Source of the DNA: JAFAVZ01 sp036009105
Lineage (GTDB): Bacteria; Acidobacteriota; Thermoanaerobaculia; Gp7-AA8
Reading direction: 5' to 3'
Length of the DNA stretch: 13,270 nucleotides
Assembly: GCA_036009105.1 (NCBI GenBank)
Contig: DASYMJ010000103.1
Location: 1-13,270, forward strand
Numbering within the stretch: position 1 is the stretch's first letter; each line of letters begins with the position of its first letter. The position numbers and the translations under genes were made by a program. The notes under the pieces are model-generated. The model was not told the DNA's origin. It saw only the letters and a list, made by a program, of their open reading frames with translations, and ran no database searches. This document shows positions 1 through 6,765 of the stretch, piece by piece.

Positions 1-1
1 G

Positions 2-586
2 AGAAAATGTAGGGCCGGCTCTCAGCCGGCCCAACCTCAACGGATTGCTGGGCCGGCCAATGGGCCGGCCCTACATTTCCTTCTCCGCGAGAGCCCACGG
101 CGACAGTTCTTTCCAGTCTACGACGCGCAATTCGATATCGACTTTGTCGGCGTGCAGCGCAACAACGAGCTCGTCGCGGTGGCCGGCCTGTGGGACCAAT
201 CCGCCTACAAGCAAACCGTCGTCGACGGTTACGACCGGCTCCTCGCCACCGCCCGCCCGCTGTACAACCTGCTGACGCGCGGCCCCCGCCTTCCCCCGCC
301 CGGCAGCGCGCTGCGCACCGCGTATGGCAGCTTCTTCTGCGTGGCCAACGACGATGCCGCGGTTGCGCGCGAACTGATCGAGAAGCTGCTGGAGCGAGCG
401 GCCGAGAAGCAGATCGACCATCTGTTGCTCGGCTTCGCGGCGCGCGATCCGCTGCTCGCGGCGGCGCGCGCCTTCCGGCCCATCGAATACCGCAGCGACA
501 TCTACACCGTTGCCTGGAACGACGGAGACGACTTCCATGACCGACTCGATTCTCGACCTGCCCGCCTCGAGCTCGCCACGCTCTGA
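2..586 (+). CDS. GNAT-family acyltransferase, C-terminal part (5' end beyond window)
   Basis: The frame is open from the left edge to TGA at 584-586. The recognisable part starts near base 80 with RRQFFPVYDAQFD, then VAVAGLWDQSAYKQTVV, RLPPPGSALRTAYGSFF, IDHLLLGFAARDPLLAAA and FRPIEYRSDIYTVAW. I recall this pattern from the C-terminal half of a GNAT-like N-acyltransferase family in which WDQ.xFKQ and the final FRPxxYRS strand are conserved; this is memory, not a search. The first roughly 25 codons are the palindrome at 5-78, read in frame without a stop, so either the element sits inside the gene or the true gene starts later (a GTG at 152 would delete conserved residues). The last 50 bp overlap the next gene, and the C-terminus still looks family-like, so the overlap appears genuine. 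Substrate unknown. Confidence 0.6.
   Translation, partial: RKCRAGSQPAQPQRIAGPANGPALHFLLRESPRRQFFPVYDAQFDIDFVGVQRNNELVAVAGLWDQSAYKQTVVDGYDRLLATARPLYNLLTRGPRLPPPGSALRTAYGSFFCVANDDAAVARELIEKLLERAAEKQIDHLLLGFAARDPLLAAARAFRPIEYRSDIYTVAWNDGDDFHDRLDSRPARLELATL
5..78. repeat. 74-bp GC-rich palindromic element
   Basis: The 15-bp outer arms AAATGTAGGGCCGGC (5-19) and GCCGGCCCTACATTT (64-78) are perfect inverted copies. Inside are two further hairpins: GGGCCGGCT-CTC-AGCCGGCCC (12-32) and GGCCGGCC-AATG-GGCCGGCC (51-70). The layout is that of a small non-autonomous palindromic repeat (REP/MITE-like). It has no coding content of its own but is read through in the frame of the acyltransferase. Whether it is dispersed in the genome cannot be seen from one copy. 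Confidence 0.8.
524..527 (+). promoter_or_regulatory. Shine-Dalgarno site choosing the start at 537
   Basis: GGAG lies 9 nt before ATG 537, within the upstream gene. It favours ATG 537 over the TTG at 510, which lacks such a site. Confidence 0.5.
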
Positions 587-1268
587 GCCGCTCGCCGCGG
601 CCGGCGCCGTGGTGCCGCGCGAGGAGTTGTCCGCGCGCGACCGCGAGCAGATGTTCGCCTTGTTCAGCGCGTACTTTGCGGGCGTCACCCGCCAGGTGTT
701 CGAGCGCGACCTGGAGGAGAAGGAATGGGTGATCGTCCTTCGCGACGAGCGCGGCGCGATCGACGGCTTCTCCACCCTCATGCGCTTCGAGCACGAGGGG
801 CGCACCGTCTTCTTCTCCGGCGACACCATCGTGGCCGAGGAGCGGCGGGGGACGCCGGAGCTCTCGCGTTTGTGGGTCAACCACGTGCGCGCCGCGGCGA
901 GGCGCACGGACGGCGAGGTCTACTGGTTCCTCATCAGCAGCGGCTATCGCACCTACCGCTTCCTGCCGGTGTTCTTCCGCGATTTCCATCCGCGCTTCGA
1001 CCGCCGCTCCCCGTCGCTCGCGTCACTCCTGGAGGGCATCGCCATCCGCCGTTTCGGCGAGGCATACGATCGGGAGAGCGGCATCGTGCGCCTGGCCAAT
1101 CCTTCGCCGTTGCGCACTCCTCACCCCGAGGGGCGTGCCGCGCACGATCCGCACGTCCGCTTCTTCCTCGCCGCGAACCCCGGCCACGCGCGCGGCGACG
1201 AGCTGGCCTGCCTGGTGCGCGTCGCGGAGGACAATCTGACGCCGGCCGGCGCGCGGATGCTGCGGTGA
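537..1268 (+). CDS. Conserved hypothetical protein of GH3 operon, possible acyltransferase-like fold
   Basis: 243 aa, soluble, no signal peptide or membrane segment. After a low-complexity N-terminus (residues 1-30) comes a helical stretch, then WVIVLRDERGAIDGFSTLM (64-82), VFFSGDTIVAEERRG (91-105) and WFLISSGYRTYRFLPVFF (130-147), followed by a basic helix and a C-terminal helical part. The alternating strands, with a G-F-S-T strand followed by a glycine/arginine turn, resemble the central part of a GNAT fold, but I cannot name the family. ATG 537 is preferred over TTG 510 because of GGAG at 524-527. The gene starts inside the preceding acyltransferase (50-bp overlap) and its TGA overlaps the next start (GTGA, 1265-1268), so all three genes are probably translated together. 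A role with the GH3 enzyme, perhaps making or handing on an acyl group, is inference. Confidence 0.8.
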   Translation: MTDSILDLPASSSPRSEPLAAAGAVVPREELSARDREQMFALFSAYFAGVTRQVFERDLEEKEWVIVLRDERGAIDGFSTLMRFEHEGRTVFFSGDTIVAEERRGTPELSRLWVNHVRAAARRTDGEVYWFLISSGYRTYRFLPVFFRDFHPRFDRRSPSLASLLEGIAIRRFGEAYDRESGIVRLANPSPLRTPHPEGRAAHDPHVRFFLAANPGHARGDELACLVRVAEDNLTPAGARMLR

Positions 1269-2665
1269 ACCTGACCGCCGCCGCGGCGAACGGCGGGTGG
1301 GTGCTGTCGTCGCTCCCGGAGGCGCTGGCCTTTCGCGCCGGGCTGCACCGGGTGGAGGAGGTGCAGCGCGAGGTGCTGCTGCGCATCGTCCGCCGCAACC
1401 GCGATACGGAGTTCGGGCGGCAGCACGACTTCGCCTCCATCCGCACTGTGGACGACTACCTCGCCCGCGTGCCGGTGCGCACGTACGAGGACTTTGAGCC
1501 GTACATCGAACGACAAGCGCTCACCGCCGAAGCGGTCGAGCACTTCGAGCCGACGAGCGGCTCCTCCGGCGCCGTGAAGCTGATTCCGTACACGCGTTCT
1601 CTTCGCGCCGAGGTGGCGCGCGCCATTGCCACGTGGGTCGTTTCGTCCTTCCGCGAGAAACCGCGCGCGTTCAACGGGAGGGCGTACTGGTCGCTCTCGC
1701 CGGTCGGCGTCGGGCCGCGGACCACGGCGAGCGGCGTGCGCATCGGCTTCGACGGCGATGACGAATACGTCGGCCGCGTGCGCGGTGCGCTCGTGCGCGC
1801 CGTGCAGGCCGTACCGTCAAAGGTCCGCCACCTCGCGGACATCGAGGCCTTCCGCCGCGAGACGCTCTCCCACCTGCTGCGCTGCCGCTCCCTCTCGATG
1901 ATCTCCGTCTGGCATCCCAGCTTCCTGCTGCTGCTCCTCGGGGATGCACAGCCGGACTGGCCCAACCTGCGCGTGATCAGCTGCTGGACGGACGCCGGCG
2001 CCGCGCCGGCCGCGGCCGAGCTGGCCCGGCGCTTCCCGCACGTGCGCATCGAGCCGAAGGGGCTGCTCTCCACGGAAGGCGTCGTCTCCATCCCCATCGG
2101 CGCGGAGGCGCCGGCGCTCGCGTACCGTTCGCACTTTGTGGAGTTGCGGCCGATGGACGACCACCACGAGGTCATCCTCACCACCGGCGGCGGCCTCTAT
2201 CGCTACGCCACCGGCGACCTGGTCGACATCGCCGGCTACCGCGGCAACTGCCCGCTGCTGCGCTTCGTGGGCAGGATGAAGGTGGTCGACCACTTCGGCG
2301 AGAAGCTGCACGAGCTCTTCGTTCGCGAGCGCATCGAGCGCTTCGTCCGCGCGCCGTTCGCCATGCTCGCCCTGGAAGGCGATCACTACACGCTTTTCAT
2401 CGACACCGACATGCCGCTCGACGCGCAAAAGCTGGACGAAGCGCTGCGCGAGAGCTTCCACTACGACTACTGCCGCCGCCTCGGCCAGCTCGGTCCGGTC
2501 GAGGTCCTGCGCGTCGAACACGGCGCCTATCAGCGGGCGATGGCGAGCGAACAAAAGCTGGGCGGCATCAAGCCACCCGCCGTCGACGCGCGGCGCGGCT
2601 GGAGCGAGCGGCTCACTCCACGCCCGGCGCACCCTCCGTCATCATCACCGCGGACGTCTGGTTGA
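1265..2665 (+). CDS. GH3-type acyl-adenylating amido synthetase homologue
   Basis: 466 aa from a GTG start that overlaps the upstream stop (GTGA). Three GH3/adenylate-forming signatures appear in order: TSGSSGAVKLIPYT (97-110, phosphate-binding motif I), LLSTEG (267-272, motif II) and YRYATGD (312-318, motif III), followed by RFVGRMKVVDHFGEKLHE, the hinge region into the small C-terminal domain. Plant GH3 enzymes activate carboxylic acids with ATP and join them to amino acids; bacterial homologues are widespread but mostly uncharacterised, so the acid and acceptor here are unknown. The family-like sequence ends near LGGIKPP (432-438). The last residues, rich in Pro, Ser and Arg, are read from DNA complementary to the kinase gene, with which it overlaps by 53 bp. 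No clear Shine-Dalgarno is visible, which fits coupling to the upstream gene. Confidence 0.88.
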   Translation: MNLTAAAANGGWVLSSLPEALAFRAGLHRVEEVQREVLLRIVRRNRDTEFGRQHDFASIRTVDDYLARVPVRTYEDFEPYIERQALTAEAVEHFEPTSGSSGAVKLIPYTRSLRAEVARAIATWVVSSFREKPRAFNGRAYWSLSPVGVGPRTTASGVRIGFDGDDEYVGRVRGALVRAVQAVPSKVRHLADIEAFRRETLSHLLRCRSLSMISVWHPSFLLLLLGDAQPDWPNLRVISCWTDAGAAPAAAELARRFPHVRIEPKGLLSTEGVVSIPIGAEAPALAYRSHFVELRPMDDHHEVILTTGGGLYRYATGDLVDIAGYRGNCPLLRFVGRMKVVDHFGEKLHELFVRERIERFVRAPFAMLALEGDHYTLFIDTDMPLDAQKLDEALRESFHYDYCRRLGQLGPVEVLRVEHGAYQRAMASEQKLGGIKPPAVDARRGWSERLTPRPAHPPSSSPRTSG

Positions 2666-5237
2666 CGATGGCCAGCACCGCGCGCTTGCCATCGGGCGAG
2701 ATGGCGAAGGTGTCCGGCGTCGCATCGGCGTCGAAGCGGAGGAGCACGCGGCGGGTGTTGCTGGTGTCGGCCTCGGGCACGAAGTCCTGGGCGACCAGCG
2801 TGTCGCCGTCGCGGAAGACCACCGTGTGCGTCGCGCCGGCCCAGCAGGCGCGGAGGACGCCGGGCAGGCCGGTGGCCAGCGTCTGCACGCGGCCGTCGCG
2901 AACGCTCACCACATCGAGCGCCGAGCTGCCCGCCGCCTCCGGGCGCTGGTAGACGACGTACTCGCCGTCCGCGGACGCCGCGGGATGCATCGTCTCGCCG
3001 GCCAGGATGATGCGCGGCTCGCCGCCCGCCGCCGGCACGCGCCACGCGCCGTCCGTCTTCGGGTTGCTCGAGTCGTACGCGACCCATTCCCCCGAAGCGG
3101 GCAGCGACGGGTTCTCGGCGTCGACGCCGTCGCGCGTCACCTGCCGCGGCGTGAGGCCGTCCGCGCCGGCGCGCCACACTTCGAAGTGCCCGCCGCGGTT
3201 CGAGCTCCAGAAGAGGGAGCCATCCGCGGCGAGATGCGGATCCCAGTCGACCGCGTCATGATCGGTGAGCCGGCGCAGTCCGCCCGAGGCCAGGGTCAGC
3301 TCCCACACGTCGACGTTGCCGCCGCGGTCGGAGGTGAAGACGATGCGCTGCCCGTCTGCCGCATAGCTCGGCTGCCGATCCATGCTCGTGCCGCGGGAGA
3401 GCCAGCGCTCCTCGCCCGCGCCGCCCAGGGCCACCTCCTGCAGGTTCTGCCGGGTCACATCCTCGGAGAAGACGATGCGGCCCGGGCTGGCGATGGCAAT
3501 GGTATCGGCGGCAGCATGCGCGTTGCGCAAGAGCACGCGCGCATCACCGCGCAAGTCGTGCAGGACGATGGCCGCGCCGCCCGACCTGCGCTGCAAGGTG
3601 CCGCTGGTCAAGGCCTCCAGCTCCGCGTAGATGACCGCGTCGCTGTTGCGCAGCCACGCGACGCCGGAGAGCAGGCCGTGCGGCTCCTCGCGGGAGAGCA
3701 CGCGCTTCTCGCCCGACGCGACGTCGACCACGAGCACGGAGCCGCTGCCGGTGCTGTGCGGACGCTGCACGACTGCGATGAAGGAGCCGTCCGGCGACCA
3801 GCGCGGCGCGGCGAGATCCTCGTCCGCCGTCGCGGCAATCTCCCGCACCTCGCCGCCGTCCAGCGAGGCGATGCAGACGGTGGAAAGGCGCGCCTGTTTC
3901 TCCGCGCGGTTGCGGATGAAGGCCACCCGGCGGCCGTCCGGCGACCAGTCGCCGTCGAACGCGTTCTCCAGCACTTTGCGCGGCTCGCCGCCCAGGGTAG
4001 GGACGCGATACAGCGCGAAGCCTCCGTTCGCGGCGCGGGTGAAGAGGAGCTGCGACGCATCGGGCGCGAAGCGCGGCGAGCTGTCGTACGGGCCGGAGGT
4101 TACCGGCACCTCGGTCCCCTCCGCGAACTGCTCGAGCCAGACGCGGCTCCGCCCGTCGCGCGTGGAGACGAAGGCCAGCAGGCGCCCGTCCGCCGAGACC
4201 GCGGGCGAGCCGTCGCGGCCGGAATAGGTCAGCGTGCGCAGCCGCGGCGGCTCGAGGTCAGGCTTGTCCAAAAGACTGACCAAAACCGCGGCGAGAAAAC
4301 CGAGGAGGACGAGACCGACGATCCACATCCGCCCGCCGCGCGGGATCGCCAAGGTCCGCTTGGACCGCCGCTTCGAGCGTCCCGGCGCGGAGCCGAGGGT
4401 GCGCGAAGTCGCGTCAAGGGCGAAGGAAAGATCGCGCGTGGAGAGGAAGCGGTTGGCCGGCTCTTTCTCCAGGCAACGCTGGACGAGCATCTCCACCGAC
4501 TCCGGCAAGTCCGGCCGCACCTCGGCCAACGCCGCCGGCTCCTCGCGCAGGATGGCGTGCATGGTCTCCACCGCCGACCGCGCGCGGAACGGCAGCCGGC
4601 CGGTGAGCATCTCGTACAGGACGATGCCGAAGGAGAAGATGTCCGACCGGTGGTCGAGCGGCCGGCCGCGCACCTGCTCCGGCGACATGTAATGCGCCGT
4701 TCCCACCACATCGCCCGGCCGCGTATTGCCGTTCTCCGCGAACGGCGCGGAGATCTTGGTCAGCCCGAAGTCGAGGATCTTGACCTGCCCCTCCGGCGTG
4801 ACGAAGAGGTTCTCCGGCTTCAGATCGCGATGGATCAGCCCCTTCTCATGCGCGGCCGCCAGGCCGGCCGCGATCTGCGCCCCGAAAGCCAGCGCCTTCC
4901 GCGCCGAGAGCTTGTCCTTCTCGATCTGCACCCGGAGGGTCTCGCCCTCGAGGTACTCCATCACCAGATAAGGCACGGTGACCTCGTCCACCGTCACCTC
5001 GCCCACGTCGAAAAGGGAGCAGATGTTGGGGTGGCTGAGGGAGGAGATGGCCCGCGCCTCGCGATGGAAGCGGGCCCGCAGATCGGCGTCGCTCCAGCCG
5101 CCGGGCGAGACGATCTTGATGGCCACGGCGCGGTCGAGCCGCGTGTCGAGGGCCCGGAACACATGGCCCATGCCGCCCGAGCCGATCTCGGCCACGAGCT
5201 GATAAGGACCCAACAGCGCGCCGGCGGCGAGAGGCAT
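2613..5237 (-). CDS. Transmembrane Ser/Thr protein kinase with PD40 beta-propeller
   Basis: 874 aa. The N-terminal PknB-like kinase domain (about 11-275) has all key residues: glycine loop GSGGMG (19-24), AIK lysine (K41), HRDLKPEN (136-143), DFG (156-158) and SPEQ (185-188), so it should be active. A basic juxtamembrane stretch (RSKRRSKR) leads into one membrane helix (about 304-323), placing the rest outside the cytoplasm. That part (about 330-870) carries at least eight PD40/TolB-like blades, such as WSPDGRRVAFIRNR, YAADGQRIVFTSDRGG and ISPDGKRAVLAI. A ligand-sensing propeller driving a cytoplasmic kinase is the usual interpretation; the ligand is unknown. The start is good: MPLAAGALLGPYQLVAEIG matches the normal N-terminus, though no strong Shine-Dalgarno precedes it. 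It diverges from tRNA-Ser and converges on the GH3 gene, overlapping its end by 53 bp. Confidence 0.95.
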   Translation of the reverse strand: MPLAAGALLGPYQLVAEIGSGGMGHVFRALDTRLDRAVAIKIVSPGGWSDADLRARFHREARAISSLSHPNICSLFDVGEVTVDEVTVPYLVMEYLEGETLRVQIEKDKLSARKALAFGAQIAAGLAAAHEKGLIHRDLKPENLFVTPEGQVKILDFGLTKISAPFAENGNTRPGDVVGTAHYMSPEQVRGRPLDHRSDIFSFGIVLYEMLTGRLPFRARSAVETMHAILREEPAALAEVRPDLPESVEMLVQRCLEKEPANRFLSTRDLSFALDATSRTLGSAPGRSKRRSKRTLAIPRGGRMWIVGLVLLGFLAAVLVSLLDKPDLEPPRLRTLTYSGRDGSPAVSADGRLLAFVSTRDGRSRVWLEQFAEGTEVPVTSGPYDSSPRFAPDASQLLFTRAANGGFALYRVPTLGGEPRKVLENAFDGDWSPDGRRVAFIRNRAEKQARLSTVCIASLDGGEVREIAATADEDLAAPRWSPDGSFIAVVQRPHSTGSGSVLVVDVASGEKRVLSREEPHGLLSGVAWLRNSDAVIYAELEALTSGTLQRRSGGAAIVLHDLRGDARVLLRNAHAAADTIAIASPGRIVFSEDVTRQNLQEVALGGAGEERWLSRGTSMDRQPSYAADGQRIVFTSDRGGNVDVWELTLASGGLRRLTDHDAVDWDPHLAADGSLFWSSNRGGHFEVWRAGADGLTPRQVTRDGVDAENPSLPASGEWVAYDSSNPKTDGAWRVPAAGGEPRIILAGETMHPAASADGEYVVYQRPEAAGSSALDVVSVRDGRVQTLATGLPGVLRACWAGATHTVVFRDGDTLVAQDFVPEADTSNTRRVLLRFDADATPDTFAISPDGKRAVLAIVNQTSAVMMTEGAPGVE

Positions 5238-5278
5238 CCGCGGCGGGATGGTACTACGCTGTTTTCAAGGGGATGGAA

Positions 5279-5307
5279 TTGAAGTCCTCGGGTTCAACCT
5301 TTACCAT
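5279..5307 (+). promoter_or_regulatory. Possible sigma-70 promoter for tRNA-Ser
   Basis: TTGAAG (5279-5284), a 17-bp spacer and TACCAT (5302-5307) each match four of six consensus bases. They lie about 30 bp before the mature tRNA 5' end, in the 99-bp divergent gap between the kinase and the tRNA. This is a weak match with no other support. Confidence 0.3.
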
Positions 5308-5336
5308 TCGAATCGCACATTCCCGCCACCTCGAAT

Positions 5337-5426
5337 GGAGAGATGGGTGAGTGGCTTAAACCAACGGTTTGCTAAACCGTCGTAGGGCGTCAAGCTCTAC
5401 CGAGGGTTCGAATCCCTCTCTCTCCG
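5337..5426 (+). tRNA. tRNA-Ser (anticodon GCU)
   Basis: A complete 90-nt class II tRNA. Acceptor arms GGAGAGA (5337-5343) and TCTCTCC (5419-5425) pair fully, with discriminator G at 5426 and no encoded CCA. The anticodon arm ACGGT-TTGCTAA-ACCGT puts GCT at 5371-5373, reading AGC and AGU. The long variable arm pairs GTAGGGC with GCTCTAC around a short loop, as expected for serine. The T arm is GAGGG-TTCGAAT-CCCTC. No integrase or repeated tRNA 3' end is present, so it is not visibly used as an attachment site. Confidence 0.96.
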
Positions 5427-5667
5427 CCGGGCGCGGCCCGGAGCGCTGGTTGGCAATCGCCTCCGCCGCGGCCTGCCAACAAACAGGTTCGCCGGCCACA
5501 CCGTGTGCGCACCGCCATCGGCGGTTTTCCCTGTCCCCGCTCCGGCCCGGTCGCGGCCGCGTACCGCGCGCACCCCATCGCCCATCTCGCCGTGCGTCTG
5601 TCGCAAAAACCGCCTCCCATCGTTTGCGGAATGCAATAAGGGAAATGGCTCCTGCCAGACCGATCCG
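5427..5667. other. Intergenic stretch between tRNA-Ser and KGG promoter
   Basis: There is no convincing gene here. It holds several short dyads: CCGGGC-GCG-GCCCGG directly after the tRNA (5427-5441), GTTGGCA/TGCCAAC (5449-5455 and 5474-5480), the terminator-like hairpin at 5511-5528, and CGCAAA/TTTGCG (5602-5607 and 5623-5628). The last is centred about 54 bp upstream of the putative sigma-54 -24 element and could be an activator site, though that is guesswork. Open frames across this stretch are GC-bias shadows without family-like sequence. Confidence 0.5.
5511..5528 (+). terminator. Rho-independent-like terminator after tRNA-Ser
   Basis: ACCGCC-ATC-GGCGGT forms a perfect 6-bp stem with a 3-nt loop, running into TTTT (5525-5528). 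It lies about 85 bp after the tRNA and would end that transcript. The T tract is short, so confidence is moderate. Confidence 0.4.
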
Positions 5668-5683
5668 TGGCACATTTCGTGCT
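5668..5683 (+). promoter_or_regulatory. Candidate sigma-54 (-24/-12) promoter for the KGG gene
   Basis: TGGCAC-N5-GTGCT differs from the RpoN consensus TGGCAC-N5-TTGCW at one position, and the invariant GG and GC are exactly 10 bp apart. Transcription would start near 5694, leaving a 5' leader of about 60 nt before ATG 5756. It sits in non-coding DNA upstream of a stress gene, where such a promoter makes sense. It would need an AAA+ activator, none of which is encoded in this window. Confidence 0.5.
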
Positions 5684-5740
5684 GTTTTTCAGCCTCAGAA
5701 GCGACGTGAGGAGTGAACGAGGAAACGGCAACCAATCCTG

Positions 5741-5746
5741 AGGAGG
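5741..5746 (+). promoter_or_regulatory. Strong Shine-Dalgarno of the KGG gene
   Basis: A full AGGAGG lies 9 nt before ATG 5756. It is the strongest ribosome binding site I found in the window and suggests high expression of the stress protein. Confidence 0.8.
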
Positions 5747-5755
5747 ACAACCACC

Positions 5756-6205
5756 ATGGCCAACACAAGCAAGCGCGGTTTTGCATCGATGGATCCGAAC
5801 AAACAGAAAGAGATCGCCAGCAAAGGCGGTCGTGCCGCCCATGCAAAAGGGACGGCTCACGAGTTCACTTCGGATGAAGCACGCGTCGCCGGCCGGAAGG
5901 GCGGCGAGGCGGTGAGCCGCGACCGGGCTCATATGTCGACCATCGGTCGGGAGGGCGGTCACAGCCGCGGAGCGCGCGCCCGCGCGGCCAGCACCGGCGA
6001 GGCGACCGATACTCCGGGCAACTCGGTGGACTACACGCGCGGCTCGGACCAGAGCTTCGAGCGCCAGACGGTAAGCGAGCGCAGCGGCTTCGAGGCCGGC
6101 GCGAACCGCGGTACGAACACCAGCAATGATCGCGACCGCGATCGCAACCGCGACGGGCAGAACAACCGCGATCAGGTCCCGTACTCGAACCGCGAGAACA
6201 TTTGA
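5756..6205 (+). CDS. KGG-repeat stress-induced protein (GsiB-like)
   Basis: 149 aa, very hydrophilic and probably disordered. Three copies of the KGG unit run through the first half: DPNKQKEIASKGGRAAHAKG (KGG 23-25), SDEARVAGRKGGEAVSRD (48-50) and a diverged MSTIGREGGHSRG with EGG at 66-68. The motif is that of the PF10685 family, found in GsiB-type general-stress and desiccation-related proteins and thought to act like hydrophilins. The second half has no family match I recognise. It is rich in Asn, Arg and Asp, ending in a DRDRDRNRD run encoded by an imperfect hexamer repeat (about 6127-6175). The gene has a perfect Shine-Dalgarno and a candidate sigma-54 promoter, and looks monocistronic: a hairpin repeat separates it from the next gene. 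Cytoplasmic location is inferred from the absence of a signal peptide. Confidence 0.93.
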   Translation: MANTSKRGFASMDPNKQKEIASKGGRAAHAKGTAHEFTSDEARVAGRKGGEAVSRDRAHMSTIGREGGHSRGARARAASTGEATDTPGNSVDYTRGSDQSFERQTVSERSGFEAGANRGTNTSNDRDRDRNRDGQNNRDQVPYSNRENI

Positions 6206-6210
6206 CGGCA

Positions 6211-6263
6211 GCTCACGGTTGACAGCTCACAGCTCACAGGGAGACGGCCTGTGAGTTGTGAGC
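6211..6263. repeat. Heptamer-based inverted repeat (large hairpin)
   Basis: Four successive degenerate heptamers, GCTCACG, GTTGACA, GCTCACA and GCTCACA (6211-6238), are followed by a short spacer and inverted heptamers. The hairpin arms 6225-6240 and 6248-6263 pair over 16 bp with a single G-U wobble and a 7-nt loop. It fills the gap between the KGG gene and the next membrane protein. There is no T tract, so it is not a standard terminator. The loop region contains AGGGAG (6238-6243). Confidence 0.85.
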
Positions 6264-6270
6264 GCACGCC

Positions 6271-6750
6271 TTGCTCTATTACCACTCCATCCTCGTCTGG
6301 GGCTTCGCCGCGTCGGTCGTGCTGCTCACGACGACCATCGCCGGTCAATCGCTCGGCCTCACCCGCATCGACATCCCCTTCATCCTCGGCACGATGTTCA
6401 CCGCCAACCGCGACCGGGCCAAGGTCCTCGGCGTGGCCATGCACATCGCCAACGGCTGGCTCTTCGCGCTGGTCTTCGGCTTCTTCTTCGAGAGCATCGA
6501 GCTGGCCACCTGGTGGTTCGGCGCCATCATCGGCGCCGTGCAGGGCATCTTCGTCGTCGTCGTGCTGCTGCCCATCCTCCCCGGAATCCATCCGCGCATG
6601 GTGTCGGACTACCGCGGGCCGGAGCCGACGCGCCTGCTCGAGCCGCCCGGCTTCCTCGCCTCCAATTACGGGCGCTGGACGCCGGTGGTGATCATCATCG
6701 CCCACACGCTGTACGGGCTGCTGCTGGGGATGTTCTACCTGCCGCGTTGA
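6271..6750 (+). CDS. Small multi-pass membrane protein, unknown function
   Basis: 159 aa with four predicted membrane segments: about 7-25 (ILVWGFAASVVLLTTTIAG), 56-74, 82-101 and 137-155. Conserved-looking loops include IPFILGTMFTANRDRAKVLG, LPGIHPRMVSDYRGP and EPPGFLASNYGRWTP. I have seen similar proteins as uncharacterised membrane proteins in Acidobacteriota and others, with no known role. The only in-frame start is TTG 6271; a stop at 6259-6261 blocks any upstream start and there is no usable Shine-Dalgarno. The start lies 7 nt after a large hairpin repeat. A GTG at 6258 would lead into the same protein if one base between 6266 and 6270 were absent, so the 5' end may be altered. It lies 15 bp before the next membrane protein and is probably co-transcribed with it. 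Confidence 0.8.
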   Translation: MLYYHSILVWGFAASVVLLTTTIAGQSLGLTRIDIPFILGTMFTANRDRAKVLGVAMHIANGWLFALVFGFFFESIELATWWFGAIIGAVQGIFVVVVLLPILPGIHPRMVSDYRGPEPTRLLEPPGFLASNYGRWTPVVIIIAHTLYGLLLGMFYLPR

Positions 6751-6765
6751 ACGTATGCTTCGCGC

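Noticed and set aside
725..1264. N-terminal extension of the GH3 frame to 725
   Set aside because: The extension is an Arg/Ala-rich shadow of the preceding gene. GTG 1265, overlapping the stop of that gene, gives a normal GH3 N-terminus.
2826..5282. 818-aa open frame on the plus strand opposite the kinase gene
   Set aside because: It mirrors a clearly real kinase/PD40 gene, and its Arg/Ala/His-rich composition has no family motifs. It is a GC-bias shadow.
5337..5426. tRNA-Ser as an integration site for a mobile element
   Set aside because: There is no integrase gene nearby and I found no second copy of the tRNA 3' end in the window.
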